Positions 23,748-31,906 of a stretch of DNA of 36,554 nt are shown here, one piece after another. The notes beneath the pieces are model-generated. The model did not search any database. It saw only the letters and a program-made list of their open reading frames with translations, and was not told the origin of the DNA. Position numbers and translations under genes: made by a program. Position 1 is the stretch's first letter. Each line of letters opens with the position of its first letter. Source of the DNA: a virus; the IMG/VR virus record IMGVR_UViG_3300028283_000019, positions 1-36,554 of that record; one strand, written 5' to 3'.

Positions 23748-24654
23748 AGTTTTTCATTAACTCAACACAACGGTGTTTATAAGTATAATTGTTTTTAACG
23801 TATTCAAAGCCCGCCCGCCTAATCTTCTCTCGTTCCTTATCGTGCTTTAAATAAAAATCAATCTTGCGACATAAATCTTCAAAGTTTCCTCGCTCATACA
23901 AAACCAGGTGTTCGCCATCTTTAAATTCTTCTTCCAGTCCTTCTACCTTTGGGTGTAAAAGAAAGCCACCACGTCCCAGAGTTTCATAAATACGATTAGA
24001 CCAGTAACGAGGAGAAGGAAATGAATCACCCACGACTATTTTAGTAGAAGCATATAACTCATTGAGTTCTAGCCCACGATATTGCTTTTTACAAGGTTTA
24101 CCTAACCATTCAAAATCAGGATATTTATTCTTCAAGTTTTCTAGTAGATTAGCCCGATTCCCAAAAGCGTCACCACCAACAAATATTAGTTTGTGAGTTT
24201 TAGGTAAATCAAACATAATTGCTTCTTCTCCATATACCCCCTGCCTTAAAAGTTTATGCTTTATCCCTGCCTGTTTAAATTGTTCTTCGTGTCCACCGTC
24301 AGTTGAAAAGACAGTTTCAACATTATACGGAGGTAATTTATTTTTAAGTTTTAATATTCGGTTAGACGGTAAATCAAAATACAAATCAAATAACCAACAA
24401 GCCGTGTTTATTCCTCTCTTTTTAAGTTCTTCAATGAACTCACCTCCCTTACCTGGAGGACAACCTTTAGAAAATAGAACCAGAATAGGTTTTAATAGCT
24501 GAACTTCATCTACGGTGGTAATAACATTCTGAATTAACAGTCTATCTTCTTGATAGTAAACTACATTATATCCAAGTTCTTTTAAGGCTCTTTTGATATA
24601 GAGTTCTGAACTATAACTTTCTTTGAAGTCGCCTATGTAAAGAATTGTAGGCAT
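23731..24654 (-). CDS. CgeB-like glycosyltransferase
   Basis: A 307-aa GT-B enzyme. The N-terminal part (ILYIGDFKESYSSELYIKRA, YQEDR) and the C-terminal SPRYWSNRIYETLGRGGFLL followed by VEGLEEEFKDGEHLVLYE are hallmarks of the spore-maturation CgeB / DUF3880-type glycosyltransferases common in metagenomic phages and bacteria. It ends one base from the next ATG. Donor unknown. Confidence 0.8.
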   Translation of the reverse strand: MPTILYIGDFKESYSSELYIKRALKELGYNVVYYQEDRLLIQNVITTVDEVQLLKPILVLFSKGCPPGKGGEFIEELKKRGINTACWLFDLYFDLPSNRILKLKNKLPPYNVETVFSTDGGHEEQFKQAGIKHKLLRQGVYGEEAIMFDLPKTHKLIFVGGDAFGNRANLLENLKNKYPDFEWLGKPCKKQYRGLELNELYASTKIVVGDSFPSPRYWSNRIYETLGRGGFLLHPKVEGLEEEFKDGEHLVLYERGNFEDLCRKIDFYLKHDKEREKIRRAGFEYVKNNYTYKHRCVELMKNYETSK

Positions 24655-25604
24655 TATTTATGTTTCTTCGAGTGAATCTTTAGTCCTTTTTCTGATTTAG
24701 ATATAAAGTCGCAGGATAAACACTTAAAACCTTCGTAAACTGCCTCTGCTTGGGCTAAAACTGGCTCAGGTGGTGTTTTAACTGGTTCAACAATAGATTC
24801 TTCTACTCTAGTAAATCCACCTCTTTTAAGGGTCTCAGCTACTTGGTTTTCGGGAATATCTACCAAAGCTCCGTGCTTGTTTCTTAAATATACGTATTTC
24901 ATTGGTTTTATAATATTAAATTTCTTACCTTTGCAGTTATCAACCTCTTTATGCAAAGCCTGATAAATATGTTCGTAATTTATGTGGTCAAAATCATCAT
25001 CTTTAAGTCCATTATAATAATCTCTACTTCGGTATTGGGCGTTGGGGTCATATTTCAAATATCTATCTATTTTTTTTTGCCTATCTTCTCTTAACATTAG
25101 ACCATAGTGTTCAAGGATAACAGGAATATATTGTCCTATTTCATAACACCACCTGGGAGCTAAACCACAGTGTAAGGGTCTTCTCTCAAATGCTAAGACC
25201 CCATTCCATCGCCAGATTCTAATGTTGAAAAAAGACCATTTCCTTTTCCACCCATCACCCCATAAGTTCATAATGTATACATACCAAGCATCACCTTTTA
25301 ATTCTTGAATCTCTTTCTTAGTTATTAACAGAACCTCATCGGAGTCCAAGCAAACCATTAAGTCACGAGGTTTGTGAGACAACCATTTCATTAAGCGTTC
25401 CTTAATTTCGTGTTGGTGTAATCCCCATTCAGCATTATCGGCATAGGAATCAAAACCAAACTCTTCCACCATTGCTATTTCTTCTGCTCCTGACTTGTTG
25501 TGAACGATAACTACTTCATCACAAAGTTTCTTTAGACAGTTTAAAGTGTCTCTTAGATAACGTCTAGCTTCGCCTTTGGTTGTGATGCAGTAGCCTGTAA
25601 TCAT
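24654..25604 (-). CDS. GT2-like glycosyltransferase with C-terminal C2H2 zinc finger
   Basis: A 316-aa protein. GYCITTKGEARRYLRDTLNC, VVIVHNKSG and LMVCLDSDEVL (DxD, about residue 87) form a GT-A core. The next 130 residues carry Trp- and His-rich acceptor motifs. About 240-268 is a small domain (YVYLRNKHGALVDIPENQV), and the last 23 residues are a classical C2H2 finger: C-x2-C-x12-H-x3-H (CLSC...HSKKH). A zinc finger on a sugar transferase is unusual and might tether it to a partner. One-base overlap with the next gene. Confidence 0.75.
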   Translation of the reverse strand: MITGYCITTKGEARRYLRDTLNCLKKLCDEVVIVHNKSGAEEIAMVEEFGFDSYADNAEWGLHQHEIKERLMKWLSHKPRDLMVCLDSDEVLLITKKEIQELKGDAWYVYIMNLWGDGWKRKWSFFNIRIWRWNGVLAFERRPLHCGLAPRWCYEIGQYIPVILEHYGLMLREDRQKKIDRYLKYDPNAQYRSRDYYNGLKDDDFDHINYEHIYQALHKEVDNCKGKKFNIIKPMKYVYLRNKHGALVDIPENQVAETLKRGGFTRVEESIVEPVKTPPEPVLAQAEAVYEGFKCLSCDFISKSEKGLKIHSKKHK

Positions 25605-25846
25605 ATAAAAGTACTCTTGACTCCTCCTTGTTCTGCTAGGAACTCTCCTACCATCTTCTTGTAAGCCTCATTTTTCTTGATACTGTCTTTTAAAGTTTCA
25701 ACTTTCAAAAGTATCTCGGCTTTCTTTTTCTTATCACTCTCTTTATCTGCTACCCATTTGAATAAATCAATATGGAAGTTAGCTTTCTCAATTTCTCTAT
25801 TAACAATGAGAATATCACACTCAATTAATTCTTTATAGTTTGGCAT
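25601..25846 (-). CDS. Small coiled-coil protein, unknown
   Basis: An 81-aa protein, charged and helical (MPNYKELIECDILIVNREIE; KKAEILLKVETLKDSIKKN). It overlaps both neighbours (14 bp upstream, 4 bp downstream) and so belongs to the sugar-module transcript. No motif; probably a structural or adaptor peptide. Confidence 0.6.
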   Translation of the reverse strand: MPNYKELIECDILIVNREIEKANFHIDLFKWVADKESDKKKKAEILLKVETLKDSIKKNEAYKKMVGEFLAEQGGVKSTFI

Positions 25847-26195
25847 TTTTTATTGTTTTTTTAAGATTTCTAAACTTTTTACTCTTTGGTAAAGTACCAC
25901 GTTTTACACTCAACTTAATCTCGTTACTTATAAACTCATCAATTTGTTTCTCTACTTTTTTATCTACTCCATCAACTTCCTTGCTAAAGGTTTCAGCATC
26001 AATCATTAACTGGGCTTTATACTTTTGTTCTTGAGTAGCGTCTTTATCTAAAACAATCTTCTTTAAGGCGTTTAACATCTCAATACTAGGATTAACTTTA
26101 ATCATTAATTTATTAGTAAGTTTAACGGGGATAGATTTCTGTATTCTCGCTAATTCTTTAATAATCTCTGGACTTAATTTATCTAATTTTATCAT
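25833..26195 (-). CDS. Lysine-rich helical protein, unknown
   Basis: A 120-aa, helix-rich basic protein beginning MIKLDKLSPEIIKELARIQK and ending with a KSKKFRNLKKTIKN tail. It overlaps the upstream gene by 4 bp. It could be a small DNA-binding or virion protein; nothing recognised. Confidence 0.6.
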   Translation of the reverse strand: MIKLDKLSPEIIKELARIQKSIPVKLTNKLMIKVNPSIEMLNALKKIVLDKDATQEQKYKAQLMIDAETFSKEVDGVDKKVEKQIDEFISNEIKLSVKRGTLPKSKKFRNLKKTIKNAKL

Positions 26196-26740
26196 TGATT
26201 TAATGCTCTTAAAACTTTATCTTTATTACCGCCTGGACAATAAACATTATTCTTTCTTGGCTGTTCTATGTTACCTTTGGCAATTTCTAATTCTGCTTTG
26301 AAAGCCCTATCAACCACGGACTTTTGAATATTAGCTAAACTAGAATTTGTAGAATCAATCTCTTTCTCTAAATCACTAATTATACCTTTGACCTTGATTA
26401 CCTTATCACTGGTATCATCGAGCAACTCTTCAAACTTAAAACTATCAAGGGATTTGAGGTAACGTGTCATATTCATTGATAATGTCTTTACCTTTTCCTC
26501 CAGTTTTATTTTCTCTTGGGCGGAGTTTTTAATTATATCAACATAAGTTCTACCATCAGACACACCAACTATCTTATAGTGTTTAGCGTTGAATTGAGTA
26601 GGGTGTAACATTGAATAGGCATCATTTTCTGATGTAGCAATAATCGCACCATTTTCTCTTTGCATAAACCAAGTCTTTTCCACCTTAGTCGGTGGTTGCT
26701 GTTGAACTTCGTTATTCAAAATAGTTTGTCCTAGTTCCAT
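26192..26740 (-). CDS. Coiled-coil protein, unknown
   Basis: A 182-aa protein. A short beta region (TWFMQRENGAIIATSENDAY) is followed by a long coiled coil (about 75-155) and a PGGNKDKVLRAL end. The beta-plus-coil layout recalls virion fibres or whisker-like attachments, which would suit a position between capsid and sugar genes, but there is no decisive motif. Confidence 0.6.
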   Translation of the reverse strand: MELGQTILNNEVQQQPPTKVEKTWFMQRENGAIIATSENDAYSMLHPTQFNAKHYKIVGVSDGRTYVDIIKNSAQEKIKLEEKVKTLSMNMTRYLKSLDSFKFEELLDDTSDKVIKVKGIISDLEKEIDSTNSSLANIQKSVVDRAFKAELEIAKGNIEQPRKNNVYCPGGNKDKVLRALNQ

Positions 26741-26754
26741 TTATTTATATAATA

Positions 26755-27411
26755 CTACTCTAACAATAATTTAGCAAACTTTGAATCTATTAACGCTGCA
26801 TTCTGAACTACACAGTGTCCTTTAATCTTTCCTTTGATAGGGACTAGGTTTGGTTTCTTATATTCAGGATAACCGAGACGTTCATAACCTAGATTATAGT
26901 TATTAACCCATATACTCCACATTTCAAACGGCACATTGTGTTGGTCACAGAGTCTTTTAATCTCTTTTGCAAACTCAATTTCAATCCCATAGTTAGTAGT
27001 ATCTAGTATCTTCATTAGTTCGGTAGTCTCACTCTTGTCAGTTAGATAGACTTTAATACCACAACGTCTAAAGAAGTCCGCAACATAACTAGCATCTTTA
27101 CCTCCTAGGAATTTAGTAAAGGTTTTAAAACTCTCGGCTAGGTGTGGATGTATTCCAAGACAAGGAGAGTGAACAGCATTAAGAGTACTACAAGTACCAA
27201 CAGGGACAGTTGAATGTATGACGGTGTAAGATGGCTCATGTATTTCTTGATATTTCTTAACTTCTTTTTTAAAGTTTTCATTGTATGGGAAACAAATATG
27301 TATGATTTCATATTTATCAAAATTATTATTAAAATTATCAGTTATATCACCTCCAATAACTTTAAATAAAGAACTACCAATTTCTCCGTTTCCTATGATG
27401 AGACTTTTCAT
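26755..27411 (-). CDS. Reduced nucleotide-sugar-dehydrogenase-like Rossmann protein
   Basis: A 218-aa protein. SLIIGNGEIGSSLFKVI is an NAD(P)-binding GxGxxG motif. YTVIHSTVPVGTCS matches the STVPxGT strand of UDP-glucose/UDP-ManNAc dehydrogenases, a helical dimer region follows (TTELMKILDTTNYGIEIEFA), and KGHCVVQNAAL keeps a Cys like that of the catalytic GGxCxxKD loop. It is half the usual length, so full oxidation activity is doubtful. It probably acts on an activated sugar. A promoter lies across the end of the upstream gene and would make this mRNA leaderless. Confidence 0.65.
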   Translation of the reverse strand: MKSLIIGNGEIGSSLFKVIGGDITDNFNNNFDKYEIIHICFPYNENFKKEVKKYQEIHEPSYTVIHSTVPVGTCSTLNAVHSPCLGIHPHLAESFKTFTKFLGGKDASYVADFFRRCGIKVYLTDKSETTELMKILDTTNYGIEIEFAKEIKRLCDQHNVPFEMWSIWVNNYNLGYERLGYPEYKKPNLVPIKGKIKGHCVVQNAALIDSKFAKLLLE

Positions 27412-27417
27412 ATTTAT

Positions 27418-27446
27418 ATTATACAGTAGTTTTATTTTTGTGTAAA
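27418..27446 (-). promoter_or_regulatory. Promoter at the head of the sugar module
   Basis: Minus strand TTTACA (27446-27441), 17 bp, TATAAT (27423-27418). Six bases separate it from the ATG at 27411, so the message would start at or near its AUG. Confidence 0.55.
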
Positions 27447-27916
27447 GCTATCTTGTCAAGGTCATATCTTTTATGACAAGGAACGCATAAACGCATATAG
27501 TCCGTTAAGTCTCTTTTATATTCACCAGATATATTAGCCCAGTGATACATTCTCTTTTCAGTTGTTCCACAATGTTCACACTTTGAAGGTCTGCCGAGAC
27601 GTCTCCTTATCCATTCGTGTTTAGCTTCAGGAGAAGCGTCAAGACCTTTCCATAGGTAGTTCTTTTCATTTGAAACCTGTTCATAATGTATTCCTTTATT
27701 CCAAGCAACTTGAACACCCTTTAAACCCTTATTCCAGCAAGTTCCAGTGGGTATTCCTTTTTTCTTAGATACAACACCAACCTTCGCATTATTCGTGCAA
27801 TTTCTAGAACAGTATTTTCTAAAATGCCAAGAGAGTTTAGATTCGTTATCTTTTTTATAAAATAAAATATTACACAGAGAACAATTTTTACTTAGCTTTT
27901 CAGATGGACAAGTCAT
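27419..27916 (-). CDS. HNH homing-type endonuclease
   Basis: A 165-aa protein from the ATG at 27916. An N-terminal zinc site (CSLC...HFRKYCSRNC), two NUMOD3-like WNKG repeats (TCWNKGLKG, VAWNKGIHY), then the HNH core: CEHCG...YHWANISGEYKRDLTDYMRLCVPCHKR. This is the free-standing HNH endonuclease type that invades phage genomes. An in-frame GTG at 27940 lies upstream of the -10 of the promoter, so the ATG at 27916 is the better start. It sits directly after the coat gene, a usual homing site, and may have carried the sugar module's regulatory setting with it. Confidence 0.85.
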   Translation of the reverse strand: MTCPSEKLSKNCSLCNILFYKKDNESKLSWHFRKYCSRNCTNNAKVGVVSKKKGIPTGTCWNKGLKGVQVAWNKGIHYEQVSNEKNYLWKGLDASPEAKHEWIRRRLGRPSKCEHCGTTEKRMYHWANISGEYKRDLTDYMRLCVPCHKRYDLDKIALHKNKTTV

Positions 27917-27923
27917 ATAGTCA

Positions 27924-27951
27924 ATTATATGCTTATCCACCTAGAAGTCAA
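27924..27951 (-). promoter_or_regulatory. Early-type promoter between coat and HNH genes
   Basis: Minus strand TTGACT (27951-27946), 16 bp, TATAAT (27929-27924). The spacer contains GTGGATAAG, close to the GTGGATAAC box of the early promoters. Seven bases lead to the ATG at 27916, so the mRNA is probably leaderless. It can drive the HNH gene and read on into the sugar module. Confidence 0.7.
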
Positions 27952-27991
27952 GTAATAGCAGTTATAATACCTACTACTTCACCTATTACCT

Positions 27992-28918
27992 CTAACTCGT
28001 AACTGCGGAATCGTTGGCATTTATCAAAACTGCAGCTGCATCTCTAAGTTCGCAAACTCCGTATATCATGTCAACTACCCCCAAAGTACCAAGATTCTGT
28101 AGTTGATAAGCAACTTGAGTACGAACCTTACCACCATCTCTTGTCTGCATTGCAAAAGCAAAAGCCTCTGGCATAGCAAGTAAGTTACGGTAAGTTGATA
28201 GACCTTTTACAACATTAGTGGATGTGTAAATTGGAATACCATAAACCTGTCCTCTTAGACCTCTTGAACTATCAGCTTTTCCGAAGTTACCATCTCGGAT
28301 AATTGAAAGTTGGGAAGTGTTAAAGGTATAGTACTTAGCGATTGTCGCTACTTGTCTCCAATAAACAAAAGGATGGAAGAAGAAGGCTGCCTTATTCATT
28401 ACATCGTAGTTTAGAGTATCAAGTTTCTCAATAGCTTCTACTATTTCTGCATCAGACAAAACGGTTGCGGTATCACCAACTACGTTAGTTGATAGACCTG
28501 ACCATAAGCCGAAGATTGAAGCCTCAAGAGCATCAATTAAGACGGAAGATGCTACCTGAATATACTTCTCATTGATAGCATATTTCTTGAACATCTGTAC
28601 CATTTCTAGGTCACCAATAATCCAAGCTACATAGATGTGAGTGTTAATGGTTAGAGTAACATCAATCTGAGTTGGAGACTGGTCGACAACACCGTTACCT
28701 TGTGTAGACTGAGTTGAAGCAGTAAACACGTTAGTATAGATGTTTGGAACGTGAATAATATCTCCACCTTCTGTAGCATAAGAGCTAAGGTCGGTAAAGA
28801 AGTTTGAAGCAACAGCATTAGCAAAATTTGGTTTCAACACTAAGTCTGACCATACTTCACCGATGACTGCTACCATATCTGCAGCGGTAAAAGCTGCGGT
28901 TGGGTTTGGAAAAGCCAT
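27992..28918 (-). CDS. Major coat protein (HK97 fold likely)
   Basis: A 308-aa protein with the features of podovirus coat proteins: Ala-rich N terminus, GGDIIHVPNIYTNVF, a long spine helix region (VASSVLIDALEASIFGLWSGL), and the C-terminal GQVYGIPIYTSTNVVKG followed by AMPEAFAFAMQTRDGGKV. It directly follows the scaffold gene, as expected. A 5-bp hairpin TGGGT/ACCCA lies about 8 bp before the ATG and may affect translation of this abundant protein. Confidence 0.85.
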   Translation of the reverse strand: MAFPNPTAAFTAADMVAVIGEVWSDLVLKPNFANAVASNFFTDLSSYATEGGDIIHVPNIYTNVFTASTQSTQGNGVVDQSPTQIDVTLTINTHIYVAWIIGDLEMVQMFKKYAINEKYIQVASSVLIDALEASIFGLWSGLSTNVVGDTATVLSDAEIVEAIEKLDTLNYDVMNKAAFFFHPFVYWRQVATIAKYYTFNTSQLSIIRDGNFGKADSSRGLRGQVYGIPIYTSTNVVKGLSTYRNLLAMPEAFAFAMQTRDGGKVRTQVAYQLQNLGTLGVVDMIYGVCELRDAAAVLINANDSAVTS

Positions 28919-28944
28919 TTTATTGGGTGATTAACCCATAAGGA

Positions 28945-29475
28945 CTATCCTAACTTTTCCTTCTTATATTTCTCGTATGCCTCTTCCTTTTCATCGGCAG
29001 AGAGCGGAGCTTTTTTAGTTGGAAGTTGGAATCCTGATGAGCGTGAGGCACGTGGGGTATTGTCGGCTACTTTCTTCTGACCTCGGATTGCTTGCAATGC
29101 ACCTTTAATGGCGACATCATCTAAAGCGTCCTTAGTTGGTTTGGAATTTATCTTAAAGACAAAATCTGTTTCCTCTGGAGAAAGCCCGTTCTCGTATCCA
29201 AACTGCCTTTTCGTTTCAGCTAGTTTGAGTTCTGCAACGGTAGACCGTATATCATCGTGCTTCGTTTCTAAAGGCTTCTCTGCCTTTGCTTTGAGTGCTT
29301 CTTCAGCTTTCTTCATTCTAGCAAAGACTTGTGAATACTGGCTTTTAGGCACAGTTTCCACTTGAGGTTCGGCTATTTCCTCATCCAGGTTAATTTCAAG
29401 CTCTGGTGCTATAGTAGTTTCCTCTACTGGGGTCTCATTTGTGGCTGAGTCCTGACCTGTAATGGTTTCAACCAT
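28945..29475 (-). CDS. Scaffolding protein
   Basis: A 176-aa, acidic, mostly helical protein with a disordered N terminus (about 1-45), a coiled coil (FARMKKAEEALKAKAEKPLE), a small helical domain and a basic C terminus (KKAPLSADEKEEAYEKYKK) that would bind the coat protein. Its place between portal and coat is the standard one. Driven by a late-type promoter with a 70-nt leader holding a 6-bp hairpin. Confidence 0.8.
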   Translation of the reverse strand: MVETITGQDSATNETPVEETTIAPELEINLDEEIAEPQVETVPKSQYSQVFARMKKAEEALKAKAEKPLETKHDDIRSTVAELKLAETKRQFGYENGLSPEETDFVFKINSKPTKDALDDVAIKGALQAIRGQKKVADNTPRASRSSGFQLPTKKAPLSADEKEEAYEKYKKEKLG

Positions 29476-29513
29476 TGTTTTTAGAAGTTTATGCAGAGCT
29501 TCTATGCTGTTAT

Positions 29514-29535
29514 GCTAGGAATATGCTTACCTAGC
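29514..29535 (-). promoter_or_regulatory. Hairpin in the scaffold/coat mRNA leader
   Basis: GCTAGG (29535-29530 read on the minus strand) pairs with CCTAGC (29519-29514) around a 10-nt loop, about 40 nt before the scaffold ATG. It may stabilise the late message. Confidence 0.4.
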
Positions 29536-29551
29536 GAGCTGTTATGTATTT

Positions 29552-29580
29552 ATATTAACACAAGTATTAAAAGGGTGCAG
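29552..29580 (-). promoter_or_regulatory. Late promoter before the scaffold gene
   Basis: Minus strand CTGCAC (29580-29575), 17 bp, TAATAT (29557-29552) with TTGTGT before the -10. The stretch TTCTGCACC...TTGTGTTAATAT nearly repeats the promoter at 19.06 kb. Confidence 0.65.
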
Positions 29581-29582
29581 AA

Positions 29583-29852
29583 TTATCGCCAACCAGTTCC
29601 TAGTTGTCTTTTCTTACCTGCAATATTAGTTTGTTTCATACCAGCACGGGTAGCTGGTGATACATAGCCAATCTTATCAGCGATAGTATCTACAACTTTC
29701 TTACCCATAGGATTCATATCACGATAAATCTTTTGTCCCATAGTCATACCAGCAGAACTAGGAGCTTTCTTAGGAGCAATAGTAGCTTGAGCCATTAGTT
29801 GTGCTTTTGCTGCTTTGAATTGTGGTGATAAACGATATGATGCCCTAGACAT
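29583..29852 (-). CDS. Small basic structural-region protein
   Basis: An 89-aa protein rich in Lys, Ala and Met (MSRASYRLSPQFKAAKAQLM), ending GKKRQLGTGWR. I chose the ATG at 29852, immediately after the upstream stop; ATGs at 29864 and 29894 would overlap that gene. A basic protein between portal and scaffold could contact DNA or the scaffold. No family recognised. Confidence 0.6.
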   Translation of the reverse strand: MSRASYRLSPQFKAAKAQLMAQATIAPKKAPSSAGMTMGQKIYRDMNPMGKKVVDTIADKIGYVSPATRAGMKQTNIAGKKRQLGTGWR

Positions 29853-29853
29853 T

Positions 29854-30069
29854 TTATTCTTCATCCCCTCCATTATTTTTTCGGGAGAGAACACTTAACT
29901 TCTTAATAAATAAATCTTCAATAACTTGAATTGCTAACAGACGGGTTTCACTTGTGTAATCGTAATTGCGGACATCTGCTATCTCACCTTGTAGTTCCCT
30001 TAAATAAGTAACCACATTTTTACGGGTGACTTCGTTCTCGGCTATAAATCTGATTAGTTCTGTATTCAT
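29854..30069 (-). CDS. Small helical protein, unknown
   Basis: A 71-aa helical protein (NTELIRFIAENEVTRKNVVT) with an acidic end. It overlaps the portal stop by one base (TAATG type). Small helical genes at this site in podoviruses are often virion-assembly factors; nothing more can be said. Confidence 0.6.
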   Translation of the reverse strand: MNTELIRFIAENEVTRKNVVTYLRELQGEIADVRNYDYTSETRLLAIQVIEDLFIKKLSVLSRKNNGGDEE

Positions 30070-31844
30070 TATGCGTTTAGACCTGCCATTTGTTCGGCAT
30101 TATTCATTGAAGTAGGAATAGCAGTTGCCCCCTGTTGCCCTTGAGCCATAGCATTAGGCATTTGACCCATTGGGGACTGAATACCAGCTTGTAGGGGCAT
30201 TTTCTCGCCTGTCAGGGCTAGGATACGCTTGAGGACACTCTCTGCGTTTGGATTACCTGTCTGAATCATTGATTGATACAGGGTAGTAAGGGTTTCCATT
30301 TTCTTGACGACATCAGTGGATTCACCTGTTACTTCTATAGCTACTTGGTATTTAAGATTCTTCCAGTAGTTTTCTTCAAAAGAATAGAAGTCAGATGTTT
30401 TTAGGGATAGCAGTAAATCTACTTGTTCATTTAGGGTGTCTAGTCCTTCAAAATCACCTTTCAAAACCTTTTCTACAAGCATCTGTCCTTTCATATATTC
30501 TTTCTTAGCCATTCGGAGTGTATCAAAGCCGTCTTCACCATCAAAGAAACCTACTTTACCAGCTTCCTTGTTATCTCGTTCAAAGATAGGGATTAAATCT
30601 TCTGAACATAGGCGAGTAAAGAATAAGCCAAGTTTCTGTCTCTTTAATTTATAGTAAGATTGAACGGTATTAGTCATCATTGCACCAAGGCGGAATGACG
30701 TGCCAGAAGGTAGGGCTTCACCTGTTGCACTTTCAAAAGTAAATGAGCGTTGATTAGCGTTCTCTTCTACAGCCGTATCAATAGCCCCAGCGTCAGCGTT
30801 AGAGCGATTCACTGTATCAACACGGGTCAAAGCACCATTAGCTTCAATCTTTAATACATCACCGTCCTTTACTTCACGGACCAGGTTGTTAGCTACTTCA
30901 TCAGACATAGACTGGAAGATATTTTTAGATGACCAAGCTAAAGCGCGTTTCCTTAAATTGAAAATCATATTCCTTGCTACTTGGTTGCCAAAGTTCTTTT
31001 CAACTTCACCTTCACCAAGCCAGCGACCAGCTAACTTCTTGTAATGCACTTCTTGGTAAGGGAGTTCTTTAACTTCTTCACAGAACAATAAAGCACCGTC
31101 AGGGTCTTTAGTATCAGCTTCAGGGGCTAGGATTGAGATTACTTTGATAGATTTCTTGTCATCACCTTCTTCAACCGCCTGTCCTTTGTAACTCTTATAC
31201 CAATCAAACGGAACATAGCCATAGCGTTCATACACAGTAGTTTTAGTATCCCATTCACCTTTTAAATCAGTTAAATCCCAGTCCTTGTAGGCTTCCATAT
31301 CACTGCGTAGCATATCTTTATGCTCTTCAATGACATAACGAGCTACGTTAAGGGATTCAGCGTCCTGTTGGTTGCGTAGGGTGCATAAATCAACTCGTTG
31401 TAAGTCTCTTCCAGCTCTTTTAACCACAATAGTTCCATACTTAGGGAAGTCATCTACCATATCGTTTATCATTTCACCGAAGTATTTCTCTTTAGCCCAG
31501 CGTCTAAATAACTTTCGTAAAAGCAATGCCCCGTAAATAGAATCATCTGATTCAGGGATAAAAGTAAAGTCCTTTACATCAAGGTCAATATTCTTGGAAG
31601 CAGTTTCAGCACGGAAAGACACTAGGTTTAGGAAGATTTTTGGTGTGCCGTCAGTGTCCTTTTCACCTCGTTCAAACTTTGAGCCACAGTAATAGTCAAT
31701 AGTTTCTAAGGTATCAAACTGGGAGAACTCATAAGGTGAGCGTTTGCTTTGCTTAGAGCCTTGACCGATTTTTACTTTGTTTTGAAAATAGTCATCAAGT
31801 TCCTCTTGCAAACGAGCAAATATATTAAAATCTTTGTTAGTCAT
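30069..31844 (-). CDS. Portal protein
   Basis: A 591-aa protein, within the podovirus portal range. An N-terminal helical part with IDYYCGSKFERG and PKIFLNLVSFRAETASKNIDL leads to the wing (MINDMVDDFPKYGTIVVKRAG), the helical stem/crown region (LGAMMTNTVQSYYKLKRQKLG) and a Gln/Met/Pro-rich C terminus (SPMGQMPNAMAQGQQG). The dodecamer would sit at one vertex and thread DNA during packaging. A late-type promoter gives a leader of about 22 nt. Confidence 0.8.
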   Translation of the reverse strand: MTNKDFNIFARLQEELDDYFQNKVKIGQGSKQSKRSPYEFSQFDTLETIDYYCGSKFERGEKDTDGTPKIFLNLVSFRAETASKNIDLDVKDFTFIPESDDSIYGALLLRKLFRRWAKEKYFGEMINDMVDDFPKYGTIVVKRAGRDLQRVDLCTLRNQQDAESLNVARYVIEEHKDMLRSDMEAYKDWDLTDLKGEWDTKTTVYERYGYVPFDWYKSYKGQAVEEGDDKKSIKVISILAPEADTKDPDGALLFCEEVKELPYQEVHYKKLAGRWLGEGEVEKNFGNQVARNMIFNLRKRALAWSSKNIFQSMSDEVANNLVREVKDGDVLKIEANGALTRVDTVNRSNADAGAIDTAVEENANQRSFTFESATGEALPSGTSFRLGAMMTNTVQSYYKLKRQKLGLFFTRLCSEDLIPIFERDNKEAGKVGFFDGEDGFDTLRMAKKEYMKGQMLVEKVLKGDFEGLDTLNEQVDLLLSLKTSDFYSFEENYWKNLKYQVAIEVTGESTDVVKKMETLTTLYQSMIQTGNPNAESVLKRILALTGEKMPLQAGIQSPMGQMPNAMAQGQQGATAIPTSMNNAEQMAGLNA

Positions 31845-31873
31845 TTATTTAAATGGTTGGCTGATATGAGATA

Positions 31874-31902
31874 AGTCTAGCATAGAGTTTCTATTCTTGC
31901 AG
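31874..31902 (-). promoter_or_regulatory. Late promoter before the portal gene
   Basis: Minus strand CTGCAA (31902-31897), 17 bp, TAGACT (31879-31874) preceded by TGC (extended -10). It is one half of an exact 56-bp dyad, 31877-31932, whose other half is the plus-strand promoter of RNA B. Confidence 0.65.
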
Positions 31903-31906
31903 AATT

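Noticed and set aside
27917-27940. GTG start for the HNH endonuclease
   Set aside because: It would place the -10 of a good promoter inside the coding sequence; the first ATG, seven bases after the -10, fits better.
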